A stretch of 64,000 bases of DNA, taken from NCBI RefSeq assembly GCF_000224335.1, contig NZ_AFXZ01000012.1, forward strand, positions 116,063 to 180,062, written 5' to 3'. The position numbers and the translations under genes are program-made. The notes beneath the pieces are model-generated. The model worked only from the letters and a program-made list of their open reading frames with translations, was not told where the DNA came from and ran no database searches. The DNA comes from Bizionia argentinensis JUB59 (GTDB lineage Bacteria; Bacteroidota; Bacteroidia; Flavobacteriales; Flavobacteriaceae). Below, one piece after another: positions 1 through 7,687 of this stretch (the first letter of the stretch is position 1; each line of letters begins with the position of its first letter).

Positions 1-225
1 TTCAGAAATAATAAGCGAAGGAATGAAGATGCGAGGCGTAGCTTCAAGCACGTAACTCCTAAAGTGCATGTTGCTTTAGCAATTTCCTAATTTTGATTAT
101 TATTTTTTGATTCGTTTTGTATCAAGACAAAATGAATAAGAACATAAAAGAAAACATTAATTAATACTCTTATTTACCCGAGTAAGAGTTCCTTTCTGTA
201 AGTAAGGTTAGGCTGGGATTATATT

Positions 226-663
226 ATGAGCGATAAAAAAAATGAGGTTCCTGCCTCCGCAGGAACTAAAGTAACACCAAGAGGAGCCTATCCAGCTGTA
301 AAATGTGTGGGCGATTTTATATTTGTATCGGGAACTAGTTCGCGCAAAGCAGACAACACGATTGCTGGCGTCGATATTATTGACGAAATGGGAACAAAAC
401 ACCTTAATGCAGAAGTTCAAACACGTGAAGTATTAAGAAATATTGATCGGAATTTACAAACCGTTGGGGCGTCTATAAAAGATGTGGTTGATGTGTCGTC
501 ATTTTTAGTGAATATGAACGATTTCGCAGGTTATAATAAAGCCTATGCCGAGTTTTTTGATAAAGAAACCGGACCAACCAGAACTACTGTTGCCGTTCAC
601 CAATTACCACATCCAGATTTGGTCGTAGAAATTAAGGTGACGGCTTATAAACCAACTCCTTAG
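226..663 (+). CDS. RidA-family 2-aminomuconate deaminase
   Basis: This 145-residue protein belongs to the RidA/YjgF family and most resembles the 2-aminomuconate deaminase branch, which releases ammonia from 2-aminomuconate in the lower kynurenine pathway. Visible family blocks are FVSGTSSR near residue 37, [17 protein letters not shown] and the closing [15 protein letters not shown] block with its conserved Arg. It is the first gene of a run with a semialdehyde dehydrogenase, 3-hydroxyanthranilate dioxygenase and ACMS decarboxylase, which supports the substrate. Residues 6-14 (NEVPASAGT) are encoded by a palindromic repeat found elsewhere in the window, so the N-terminus is probably acquired. 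The ATG is the only good start, since no start codon lies between the repeat and the conserved core. Confidence 0.88.
   Translation: MSDKKNEVPASAGTKVTPRGAYPAVKCVGDFIFVSGTSSRKADNTIAGVDIIDEMGTKHLNAEVQTREVLRNIDRNLQTVGASIKDVVDVSSFLVNMNDFAGYNKAYAEFFDKETGPTRTTVAVHQLPHPDLVVEIKVTAYKPTP
247..266. repeat. Palindromic repeat copy inside the RidA gene
   Basis: GTTCCTGC-CTCC-GCAGGAAC is an 8-bp perfect inverted repeat with a 4-nt loop, a copy of the family also found at 809, 2264, 2369, 6461, 7289, 20906 and 21096. It is translated as part of the RidA N-terminus. Confidence 0.8.
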
Positions 664-680
664 TAGGCAGGAGTCTCATA
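664..680. repeat. Half copy of the palindromic repeat after RidA
   Basis: GGCAGGAGTCTC directly after the RidA stop matches the right half of the reverse-oriented repeat (GGCAGGAATCTC at 6472). The left half is missing. Confidence 0.5.
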
Positions 681-781
681 AAAAGACGAAAAGAATTCGA
701 GGCTACTAGATTCTTTTAAATCGGAATTTATAAAAATTCTATATTCTCAATGAAGAGAACTTTAGATAAAATCACTAGCAA

Positions 782-2260
782 GTGGGAACCATAGCAGAAA
801 ACAAAGAGATTCCTGCCTTCGCAGGAATTAAAAACTATATAAACGGAAAATTCATGCCTCCCATTGCTAATGGGTGGTTGGACAATTACGACCCTTCTTG
901 TGGCGAAGTCTATGGACAAATTCCGAATTCATCAAAAGAAGATGTTGAGAATGCCTATATAGCAGCAAAATCAGCTTTTCCTACTTGGTCGAAAACAACT
1001 TTAGATGAACGTAGTCGCATTATGCTCAAAGTTTCGGAGTTAATTGAGCAGAATCTCGATGTACTAGCCGAAGCAGAAAGCAAGGACAATGGCAAACCAA
1101 TTAGTTTAGCAAAAGCGATAGATATTCCGAGAGCTGCGAGTAATTTTCGTTTTTTCGGAAATGCCATTACACAATTTGCGAGTGAAAGTCATGAGAGTGT
1201 TGGTTTGGATGCTATTAATTACACATTGCGTCAACCAATTGGTGTGGTGGGTTGTATTTCACCTTGGAATTTACCACTATATTTATTTACTTGGAAAATT
1301 GCTCCCGCAATCGCCGCAGGAAACTGCGTGGTTGCCAAACCAAGTGAAGTGACACCAATGACAGCTTATCTATTAGGTGAAATTTGTAACGAAGCAGGAT
1401 TACCAAAAGGCGTGTTAAATATTGTTCATGGTTTAGGCGGATCAACAGGTCAAGCTATTATTGAACATCCCGATATTAAAGCTATATCTTTTACAGGTGG
1501 AACAGCAACTGGCGCTCATATTGCGAGAATTGCAGCTCCAATGTTTAAAAAATTATCTTTAGAATTAGGTGGCAAAAACCCCAACATAATTTTCGCGGAT
1601 TGCGATTATGAAGATATGCTAAATACCACAGTCAAATCATCTTTCGCCAATCAAGGTCAGATTTGTTTGTGTGGGAGTCGCATTTTTATAGAAGCATCTA
1701 TTTACGAGAAATTCAAAGCTGATTTCGTTGAAAGAATAAAAGCTTTAAAAGTCGGACATCCGTCAGAAAGCACGACGAATATTGGCGCTTTGGTTTCAAA
1801 ACCTCATTTGGAAAAAGTGCTGGAGTATATCCAGATTGCCAAAGATGAAAATGGAACTATTTTATGCGGCGGCAATAAAGTGACTGTTTCAGGCTATGAA
1901 AATGGTTATTATTTAGAACCAACCGTTATTGAAGTTCAAACAGATGATTGCCGCGTAAACCAAGAAGAAATTTTTGGACCTGTTGTAACGATAATGCCAT
2001 TTCATAAAGAAGATGAAGTCCTGCAAATGGCTAACAAAGTCAAATATGGTTTATCTGCTACCTTGTGGACAAATGATTTAAAACGCACCATGCGGATGAG
2101 TAACCAATTACAAGCCGGTATTGTCTGGGTTAACACTTGGTTGATGCGCGATTTACGCACACCTTTTGGTGGTGTAAAAGCCTCTGGTGTTGGTCGGGAA
2201 GGCGGCTTTGAAGCCTTGCGCTTTTTTACTGAAGCGAAGAATGTGTGTATAAAATATTAA
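782..2260 (+). CDS. 2-aminomuconic 6-semialdehyde dehydrogenase (ALDH superfamily)
   Basis: This NAD-dependent aldehyde dehydrogenase of 492 residues would oxidise 2-aminomuconate 6-semialdehyde to 2-aminomuconate. Visible landmarks are SPWNLPLYL around residue 160, the catalytic Glu in LELGGKN around 261, and the nucleophile Cys in GQICLCGSR around 295, a form typical of hydroxy/aminomuconic semialdehyde dehydrogenases. The C-terminal PFGGVKASGVGREGG block is intact. The start is a GTG three bases after an in-frame TAG. The next in-frame ATG (854) would remove the first conserved strand (KNYINGKF). Residues 9-16 (EIPAFAGI) come from a palindromic repeat, so the original start appears to have been replaced. 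The neighbours place it in 3-hydroxyanthranilate degradation. Confidence 0.87.
   Translation: MGTIAENKEIPAFAGIKNYINGKFMPPIANGWLDNYDPSCGEVYGQIPNSSKEDVENAYIAAKSAFPTWSKTTLDERSRIMLKVSELIEQNLDVLAEAESKDNGKPISLAKAIDIPRAASNFRFFGNAITQFASESHESVGLDAINYTLRQPIGVVGCISPWNLPLYLFTWKIAPAIAAGNCVVAKPSEVTPMTAYLLGEICNEAGLPKGVLNIVHGLGGSTGQAIIEHPDIKAISFTGGTATGAHIARIAAPMFKKLSLELGGKNPNIIFADCDYEDMLNTTVKSSFANQGQICLCGSRIFIEASIYEKFKADFVERIKALKVGHPSESTTNIGALVSKPHLEKVLEYIQIAKDENGTILCGGNKVTVSGYENGYYLEPTVIEVQTDDCRVNQEEIFGPVVTIMPFHKEDEVLQMANKVKYGLSATLWTNDLKRTMRMSNQLQAGIVWVNTWLMRDLRTPFGGVKASGVGREGGFEALRFFTEAKNVCIKY
809..828. repeat. Palindromic repeat copy inside the ALDH gene
   Basis: ATTCCTGC-CTTC-GCAGGAAT, a perfect 8-bp inverted repeat, is translated in the same frame as the copy in RidA (EIPAFAGI against EVPASAGT). 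Confidence 0.85.
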
Positions 2261-2263
2261 CTT

Positions 2264-2285
2264 ATTCCTGCGCAGGCAGGAATCT
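2264..2285. repeat. Palindromic repeat copy after the ALDH gene
   Basis: ATTCCTGC-GCAG-GCAGGAAT followed by CT, 3 bp after the ALDH stop codon. It is in the opposite orientation to the copies at 247 and 809 and could form a hairpin at the mRNA end. Confidence 0.75.
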
Positions 2286-2368
2286 TATAAATTGAAATAA
2301 AAAATATTAATTTAACGTCATTTTGCACTCCTGTCTGCAATAAACAGGTTTCAAAATTACAGTAAAAA

Positions 2369-2390
2369 GATTACTGCGTTCGCAGGAATA
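2369..2390. repeat. Degenerate palindromic repeat just before the SDR start
   Basis: GATTACTGCGTTCGCAGGAATA is a decayed copy ending 6 bp before the SDR ATG. It is open and in frame with the SDR, and would read ITAFAGIKNM, the same phase as in RidA and ALDH. Confidence 0.65.
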
Positions 2391-2396
2391 AAAAAC

Positions 2397-3179
2397 ATGA
2401 ATTTAAACTTAAACAACAAAAACGCATTAGTTTGCGGAAGTACAGGAGGAATAGGAAAAGCAACTGCTATGGCGTTGGCATCAGAAGGTGTTAATGTGAC
2501 TTTAGTTGCTAGAAATGAAGATAAACTCAAAATGGTTTTAGCCAAGCTACCCTCGGAAGGAAAGCATAGTTATATTGTTGCGGACTTCTCGAACCCTTTA
2601 GAATTAAAACAAAAAGTATCCGATTTTATTTCTAAAAATCACGGTTTTCATATTCTGGTAAATAACACGGGTGGACCAGCTGGTGGACCTGTTTTTATGG
2701 CGGATTTGGATGAATTTCAAAAAGCATTTACCCAGCATTTAAAATGCAATCATGTATTAGCACAAACGGTTGTTCCGTTTATGAAGGAAACTGGTTACGG
2801 TAGAATCATTAATGTTATTTCTACCTCAGTTAAGCAACCTTTGGACGGATTAGGCGTGAGTAATACTATTCGCGGTGCCGTTGCCAATTGGAGTAAAACA
2901 TTGTCCAACGAATTAGGGTCTTTTGGAATCACGGTTAATAATGTGTTGCCTGGCGCGACAGGAACAGATCGGTTAGCGGAAATAATTAAAAACAAATCGG
3001 CTAAATCGGGAAGTACTGAAGAAGAAGCTGCAAACGCTATGAAACAAGCGGTTCCTGCCAAACGTTTTGCCAAACCAGAAGAATTAGCGGATGCTATAAC
3101 TTTTTTAGCCAGTGAACGTGCTGGTTATATTAACGGCATTAACCTTCCTGTTGACGGTGGGCGTACTAAAAGCTTATAA
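2397..3179 (+). CDS. Short-chain dehydrogenase/reductase (divergent active site)
   Basis: This 260-residue Rossmann-fold protein has the SDR cofactor motif GSTGGIG near residue 14, an NNTGG block replacing NNAG near 90, and the C-terminal SERAGYINGINLPVDGG. The catalytic YxxxK is not visible. At the expected place the sequence is GVSNTIRGAVANW, so Tyr is replaced by Ser and Lys by Arg, as in atypical SDRs annotated FabG-like. It may have altered chemistry or a non-redox role. It sits between the aldehyde dehydrogenase and the dioxygenase of the 3-hydroxyanthranilate cluster, so a role in aminomuconate metabolism is inferred and the substrate is unknown. Its ATG follows a palindromic repeat. 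Confidence 0.8.
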   Translation: MNLNLNNKNALVCGSTGGIGKATAMALASEGVNVTLVARNEDKLKMVLAKLPSEGKHSYIVADFSNPLELKQKVSDFISKNHGFHILVNNTGGPAGGPVFMADLDEFQKAFTQHLKCNHVLAQTVVPFMKETGYGRIINVISTSVKQPLDGLGVSNTIRGAVANWSKTLSNELGSFGITVNNVLPGATGTDRLAEIIKNKSAKSGSTEEEAANAMKQAVPAKRFAKPEELADAITFLASERAGYINGINLPVDGGRTKSL

Positions 3180-3186
3180 GATACGT

Positions 3187-3639
3187 ATGAAAACCGCTTA
3201 TATTACTTGTCTATTTCTAATGTTGTCTGCAATTGGGCATGCCCAATATGTTATAGAAAATTATTCGAATGCAGAAATTGATCAGTTACCAGCTGTTGAA
3301 GAGATTGCTAATTGGATTCAATTCAACAGCAGTAATAATGTGATACCATTGTTGGAAAACCCTAATACGATAGACCGCGTTTACCTGAACACCGAATCGG
3401 CATTTTTATCATTAAAGTATGACAGAAATAAAGTGGATTCTAAAACGCACCATTATATTGATGATGACCGAAATATTGTTTGGTACGAACGCGATTTTTA
3501 TAAAAAATCGAAATCCAAATTAAAACCACGCTATCAAATTTACTTTACGGTGGAATTCGTTAATAATTCTTATAAGATAATTGACCTTAAAATTGGCAAG
3601 AAGAAAAAAATAAATACCGGTGATTATAGCAAAAATTGA
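3187..3639 (+). CDS. Small secreted protein of unknown function
   Basis: This 150-residue protein starts at an ATG 7 bp after the SDR stop. An earlier in-frame start at 3112 would overlap the SDR, and the later ATG begins a clean signal peptide (MKTAYITCLFLMLSAIGHAQ). The mature part is polar and ends in a lysine-rich stretch (KIGKKKKI). No known domain was recognised. The close spacing suggests co-transcription with the SDR, but nothing ties it to aromatic degradation. Confidence 0.65.
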   Translation: MKTAYITCLFLMLSAIGHAQYVIENYSNAEIDQLPAVEEIANWIQFNSSNNVIPLLENPNTIDRVYLNTESAFLSLKYDRNKVDSKTHHYIDDDRNIVWYERDFYKKSKSKLKPRYQIYFTVEFVNNSYKIIDLKIGKKKKINTGDYSKN

Positions 3640-3645
3640 TTTCAA

Positions 3646-3768
3646 ATGAAAATAATAACCATTATTACTCTCATTTGAAACCTTACGTTTTCACAAATTA
3701 TCAGTAAAGAGTTCACCAATTCTATTGGGTCTGATGAAGGTAAAGAAATCGAAAAACGAAAAAATTAA
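3646..3768 (+). pseudogene. Broken remnant of a small secreted-protein gene
   Basis: Reading from the ATG gives MKIITIITLI, then an in-frame TGA, then NLTFSQIISKEFTN and on to a TAA after 41 codons. Read through, this is a typical Bacteroidota signal peptide (hydrophobic core followed by FSQ) with a short polar mature part. The internal stop and the very short remainder suggest a decayed gene. It begins 6 bp after the preceding secreted protein. Confidence 0.45.
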
Positions 3769-3784
3769 AAATCTTTATAAAAAT

Positions 3785-3817
3785 AGACCTCACAGGTTTT
3801 CAAAACCTGTGAGGTCT
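3785..3817. repeat. Long perfect palindrome, REP-like (family 2)
   Basis: AGACCTCACAGGTTTT, one spacer base, then its exact reverse complement: a 16-bp perfect stem followed by TTTG. A second copy lies at 20642-20674. The hairpin could terminate or stabilise transcripts. The rest of 3769-3958 holds nothing I could recognise. Confidence 0.8.
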
Positions 3818-3958
3818 TTGTATATTTATAACAATATTCCGCGTTAAGGATTGAGCAATTGATGGAGCTCTCCCGATTTTTCATCGGGAAGCGACTTGCG
3901 AAAGCCTGACGTTACATAGCTAAAGCGACGTAACGGGACGCCAAAAAAAAAATATGCT

Positions 3959-4492
3959 ATGAGTCAGTTAGTTTCGCCTTTAAATTTCAAGGCCTGGATT
4001 GAGGAAAACAGACATTTATTAAAGCCACCCGTTGGTAATAAAGTGGTCTGGAAAGACGGGGAATTTATTGTTATGGTTGTTGGAGGACCAAATAACCGAA
4101 AGGATTATCATTACAACGAAACACCCGAATTTTTCTATCAAGTTGAGGGAGATATGATTCTGAAAATAATTGATGACGGCGTACCAAAAGACGTACATAT
4201 AAAAGAAGGTGATATTTATTTATTACCATCAAAAGTGCCACATTCTCCACAAAGAAAAGCGAATACTGTTGGACTCGTAATAGAGTACAAACGACCGGAA
4301 GGTGTGCGTGATGCGCTATTGTGGTTTTGCGAAAACTGTACAACCAAACTATACGAAGAGGATTTTACCGTTGAAAATATTGAAACTGATATGCCTGTAA
4401 TTTTCGATAAATATTACAGTGATTCAGAAAAACGTCAATGCCCAAATTGTGGTGAAACAATGGAGCCGCCAAAAAAGGTTCAGATTGAATAA
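3959..4492 (+). CDS. nbaC: 3-hydroxyanthranilate 3,4-dioxygenase
   Basis: This cupin-fold, Fe(II)-dependent extradiol dioxygenase opens the ring of 3-hydroxyanthranilate to give 2-amino-3-carboxymuconate semialdehyde. At 177 residues it is the usual bacterial length. The metal ligands are visible as His51, Glu57 and His95. The bacterial C-terminal rubredoxin-like iron site is complete, with Cys124/Cys127 (CENC) and Cys161/Cys164 (CPNC). It lies just upstream of the ACMS decarboxylase that uses its product. The ATG follows an A-rich stretch, as is common here. Confidence 0.95.
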   Translation: MSQLVSPLNFKAWIEENRHLLKPPVGNKVVWKDGEFIVMVVGGPNNRKDYHYNETPEFFYQVEGDMILKIIDDGVPKDVHIKEGDIYLLPSKVPHSPQRKANTVGLVIEYKRPEGVRDALLWFCENCTTKLYEEDFTVENIETDMPVIFDKYYSDSEKRQCPNCGETMEPPKKVQIE

Positions 4493-4558
4493 AAAGTCCA
4501 TTATCCATCTGACATATCCCTTTCGGGAAACATAAAAAAATAAATTAAAACTATTGAG

Positions 4559-5674
4559 ATGCTTTGCCTGCACTCATCCTCACATATGAAAGAACATCGT
4601 AAATTAAGAATAAACGGTCATTCACATTTACTTCCTTATCCGGAAGAAATTCCACAATTCATGAAGGATAAAGAGATCTTTTGGGTGGATAAAGATCGGA
4701 AATATATGCTTCAAAAAGATTGGAACAGACCCATTACAGACTCAAGTTTCTTTTTGGATGAAAAGTTGGCTTGGATGGAGCGTTTTAAAATTGATCATGC
4801 GGTAGTTTTAAACTTATCTCAATTATACGGAAATGGTTTGCGTGTGGAAGAAATGCGACAAGCGCTGCGTTTTCAAAATGATTTTAATGCCAAAGTACAA
4901 CGAGAAAACCCGAGTAAATTTACCTGTGGTTTTGTTGTACATCCTGGTTTTATGGAAGGCGCTTGTTGGGAAATAGAACGCTGTGTTAACGAACTAGGTA
5001 TGCAATTACTTTGCTTACCAACCCATTATATGGATACTATTGGTACATGGCGTTGTATATTTGATGAAGAAAATGAGCCTTTATTTGCGTTGGCGAATAA
5101 ATATAATTTAGCAGTGGAAATTCACCCTTATGATGGTGAAAAGTTTATAAAATTAGAAAACACCTCTTGGCGTTTTCACTTGATATGGATGTTGGCACAA
5201 TGTGCTGATGCCTATCACTTTTTAACTTTAAACGGTTATCAAGATAAATATCCCAATATGCGAACCTGTTTTGCTCATGGGGGACAATTAGCACAAATTA
5301 ATCTGGGCAGACGTATTCAAGGTTTTGATGGTAGACCGGATTTATTTGAAGGGAAAAGTCACCCAAGAAAAGCAGTAGGCCATAAAAACATATTTTTCGA
5401 TACGTTAGTTCATGATACTGGCGGTTTGCAGTTATTGATAAAAAACCAAGGATCCAAACAAGTACTAATGGGACTTGATGACCCTTATCCACTGGGAGAA
5501 ATGGAAAGTGCGCAACAATCGTCCTACCCAGGGAAGATTTTGGATTTAGCTATGGAACAAAAAATCATTAATGAAACTGAACGCGATGCCATTTGGGAAG
5601 ATAATGTGATTCAATGGTTATGTGGTGATGATGAAGCCGCTAAAAAGAAATTAGTGAATCGGATTTTAGGATAA
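4559..5674 (+). CDS. 2-amino-3-carboxymuconate-6-semialdehyde decarboxylase (ACMSD)
   Basis: This amidohydrolase-superfamily metal enzyme decarboxylates ACMS to 2-aminomuconate 6-semialdehyde and so diverts flux from quinolinate. The metal-binding HxH sits in INGHSHLLPYP. Further conserved positions are EIHPYDGE, CFAHGGQ and GLDDPYPLGE, the late Asp being an expected metal ligand. Two starts are possible. The ATG at 4559 follows an A-rich leader typical of this phylum, and the ATG at 4586 begins MKEHRKLRINGHSH and fits the usual family N-terminus better. It follows the dioxygenase by 66 bp. Confidence 0.93.
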   Translation: MLCLHSSSHMKEHRKLRINGHSHLLPYPEEIPQFMKDKEIFWVDKDRKYMLQKDWNRPITDSSFFLDEKLAWMERFKIDHAVVLNLSQLYGNGLRVEEMRQALRFQNDFNAKVQRENPSKFTCGFVVHPGFMEGACWEIERCVNELGMQLLCLPTHYMDTIGTWRCIFDEENEPLFALANKYNLAVEIHPYDGEKFIKLENTSWRFHLIWMLAQCADAYHFLTLNGYQDKYPNMRTCFAHGGQLAQINLGRRIQGFDGRPDLFEGKSHPRKAVGHKNIFFDTLVHDTGGLQLLIKNQGSKQVLMGLDDPYPLGEMESAQQSSYPGKILDLAMEQKIINETERDAIWEDNVIQWLCGDDEAAKKKLVNRILG

Positions 5675-5815
5675 GTATATCGTAGAATTACATATCTACT
5701 AATAAGTAAACATTTAGAAAAACCTTCTAGTTTTAGGTTTAATGAAAATAGGTTTCGACTTCCTGCCTATCGGCATACACGACGATCCACCTGACAACAA
5801 ACAACTCACAAAAAA

Positions 5816-6460
5816 ATGCATTTTCTTTCAGAAGATTTAGATACTTATGTTGTAAACCATTCGGAAAACGAACCAGAATTACTACAGCAATTAACACGCG
5901 AGACTTACCAAAAAATATTACAACCACGTATGTTAAGTGGTCATTATCAAGGTCGTGTTTTAAGTATGATTTCCAAATTGGTAAACCCAAAAAACATTTT
6001 GGAGATTGGGACGTACACGGGTTATTCTGCTTTATGTTTAGCAGAAGGCATGCAAAAAAGCGGCGAAATGCATACCATAGATATTAATGAGGAGCTTGTT
6101 GATTTTCAAAGATTGTATTTTGATAAATCAGATTTCGGAAAACAAATTCATCAGCATTTAGGAAATGCTTTGGATATTATTCCAACACTTAATAAAACAT
6201 TCGATTTAGTTTTCATTGATGCGGATAAGGAAAATTACGTAAAGTACTTTGAGCTTATTATAGAGCGTTTAAATCCCGGCGGCGTAATTATATCTGATAA
6301 TGTACTCTGGAGCGGTAAAGTGCTCGATACAACCTTTAAAAAGGACGATACCTCAACACCAGCACTTATAGCTTACAATAAATTATTAAAAGAAGATCCA
6401 CGCGTGGAAACTGTGCTTTTGCCGATTAGGGATGGTTTGACTATTAGCAGGAAGGTTTAA
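5816..6460 (+). CDS. Class I SAM-dependent O-methyltransferase (COMT-like)
   Basis: This 214-residue protein of the caffeoyl-CoA/catechol O-methyltransferase family has motif I as ILEIGTYTGYSAL, an acidic cofactor contact in MHTIDIN, and the metal/substrate region LVFIDADKENY followed by GGVIISDNVLWSG. Family members methylate small phenolics with Mg2+. The natural substrate is unknown. It follows ACMSD at 140 bp and may be a separate unit. A reverse copy of the palindromic repeat starts right after its stop. Confidence 0.85.
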   Translation: MHFLSEDLDTYVVNHSENEPELLQQLTRETYQKILQPRMLSGHYQGRVLSMISKLVNPKNILEIGTYTGYSALCLAEGMQKSGEMHTIDINEELVDFQRLYFDKSDFGKQIHQHLGNALDIIPTLNKTFDLVFIDADKENYVKYFELIIERLNPGGVIISDNVLWSGKVLDTTFKKDDTSTPALIAYNKLLKEDPRVETVLLPIRDGLTISRKV

Positions 6461-6484
6461 ATTCCTGCGAAGGCAGGAATCTCG
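6461..6484. repeat. Palindromic repeat copy after the O-methyltransferase
   Basis: ATTCCTGC-GAAG-GCAGGAAT plus CTCG, a perfect 8-bp inverted repeat directly after the stop codon and in the reverse orientation. It may act as a 3' hairpin. Confidence 0.85.
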
Positions 6485-6541
6485 TTATTAAAATATCAAA
6501 CTATTTTATATCATGCGTCGATGAATAATTAAATTAAACAT

Positions 6542-7060
6542 ATGCACTATTTTGAGGAATTAGTATCAAGCGGAACTTTATTTACTTTGGATGCATTAGA
6601 AGAAATGAATTTAAAATCAATAGAAGAACTCCAAAGAAGTGGTTCAACTATTGCAGTTAGAAGTACTCAAATGATTCAATTACAAAAAACTATTTTATCT
6701 ATTGGAATGTTTTCCATGTTCGATTCAGTATTGCAAGAACGATTATCATGTAATAATGGGTTTGATGCGGCGAAAAAATTACTTCTTCAAATGGAAAAAG
6801 TTGAATTACATAATCGTTTCAATGATTTTATATGTGCAATAAATGTCCTTAAACATGGACATGGTAGAAGTTATAATAAGTTATTGTCTAAAGTCGAACA
6901 ACTACCCTATAAACTAAAATTACCAGAAGAGAATTTGTTTGATGAAGGCGATGTTTCAGAAATTTCCACTTTAATAGAAGTCGATGATAAATTCGTCATA
7001 AACTGTAGCGAATTAATTGAATTGGTATCAAAAGAAATTAGAAATAAAACACTTTATTAA
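6542..7060 (+). CDS. Uncharacterised 172-residue protein
   Basis: The protein is mostly helical and acidic, with no signal peptide or membrane segment. It has a central block (LHNRFNDFICAINVLKHGHGRSY) in which Arg, His and Asn spacing faintly recalls HEPN-type helical domains, but I could not confirm this. It stands alone, with a palindromic repeat before it and 248 bp of apparently empty DNA after it (7061-7308). No function is proposed. Confidence 0.6.
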   Translation: MHYFEELVSSGTLFTLDALEEMNLKSIEELQRSGSTIAVRSTQMIQLQKTILSIGMFSMFDSVLQERLSCNNGFDAAKKLLLQMEKVELHNRFNDFICAINVLKHGHGRSYNKLLSKVEQLPYKLKLPEENLFDEGDVSEISTLIEVDDKFVINCSELIELVSKEIRNKTLY

Positions 7061-7288
7061 TATTTGTAGACTAGTTTTTTAAAATACTAAAAGATTAAGA
7101 AATTTAACCTGAACAAAACTCATATATTAAAACACAGTAAATTGTATATGAGTCAATTGAAGGTTCCTTACCGATATTATTCACTGAAATAGAACCACCA
7201 GAATAGAATCCAAAAAAACTCAACAAAGCAAGCTTTTCAAGAAATTATTTGTCCTAAAACTTTATAAAAATAGCAATTAAAAAATGAG

Positions 7289-7309
7289 ATTCCTGCCTTC
7301 GCAGGAATT
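7289..7309. repeat. Palindromic repeat copy abutting the tatA stop
   Basis: ATTCCTGC-CTTC-GCAGGAAT reaches the last base of the tatA stop codon on the minus strand, so the tatA mRNA would end in this hairpin. Confidence 0.85.
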
Positions 7310-7596
7310 TATAACTTACGTCGTACAGAACCCGTAAAATCCTCTAATTCGTCTTTTACTTTCTTCAGTTCGTCTTGAACATCTTTAGAGACACTCGTAT
7401 CAATACCATTCTTTTCAGCACTTTTAGTGATTTCAGATTTGATATCGTTGGAAGCGTCTTTCATCATACGCATACCTTTTCCTAATCCGCGGGCAATTTC
7501 CGGGATTTTATCGGCTCCAAAGACCATGACTACTATAAATAGTATAAACATGATTTCGGTTGTACCGATGAATAAATAAATTACTTGCTGTATCAC
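7309..7596 (-). CDS. tatA: Sec-independent protein translocase TatA
   Basis: This 95-residue protein has one N-terminal membrane helix (TEIMFILFIVVMVFGADKIPE), a hinge and an amphipathic helix (ARGLGKGMRMMKDASNDI), then a charged tail. That is the TatA/E layout, and it would form the pore-like part of the twin-arginine export system. The FGADKIPEIARGLGKG block is the family signature. The tail ends in basic residues (SVRRKL). TatC is not in the window. Confidence 0.92.
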   Translation of the reverse strand: MIQQVIYLFIGTTEIMFILFIVVMVFGADKIPEIARGLGKGMRMMKDASNDIKSEITKSAEKNGIDTSVSKDVQDELKKVKDELEDFTGSVRRKL

Positions 7597-7629
7597 GATG
7601 CAAATATAGTAAGTAGAATGATACGAATA

Positions 7630-7662
7630 AAAAAAGCCGACTGATAAAAGTCGGCTTTTAAT
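7630..7662 (-). terminator. Hairpin terminator of the M1 peptidase gene
   Basis: AAAAGCCGACT and AGTCGGCTTTT form an 11-bp stem flanked by A and T runs. It lies just beyond the stop of the minus-strand peptidase gene. Confidence 0.85.
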
Positions 7663-7687
7663 AAATATTTTTGAAATTTAGTCTTTT

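Noticed and set aside
1..225. Possible end of an upstream gene (open frame ending at a TAA near 55)
   Set aside because: Only about 17 codons are visible (ending MRGVASST) and they match no recognisable family end, so no gene is called. The rest of the stretch is AT-rich leader.
2795..3073. Minus-strand 92-codon frame inside the SDR gene
   Set aside because: It is antisense to a well-supported gene, shows no family features and has no upstream signals.
3112..3186. Longer start for the small secreted protein after the SDR
   Set aside because: It would overlap the SDR by about 70 bp and hide a clean signal peptide that begins at 3187.
5755..5790. Another palindromic repeat copy near 5760 (CTTCCTGCCTATCGGCAT)
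   Set aside because: Only the left half resembles the family and the right arm does not pair, so it is not counted.
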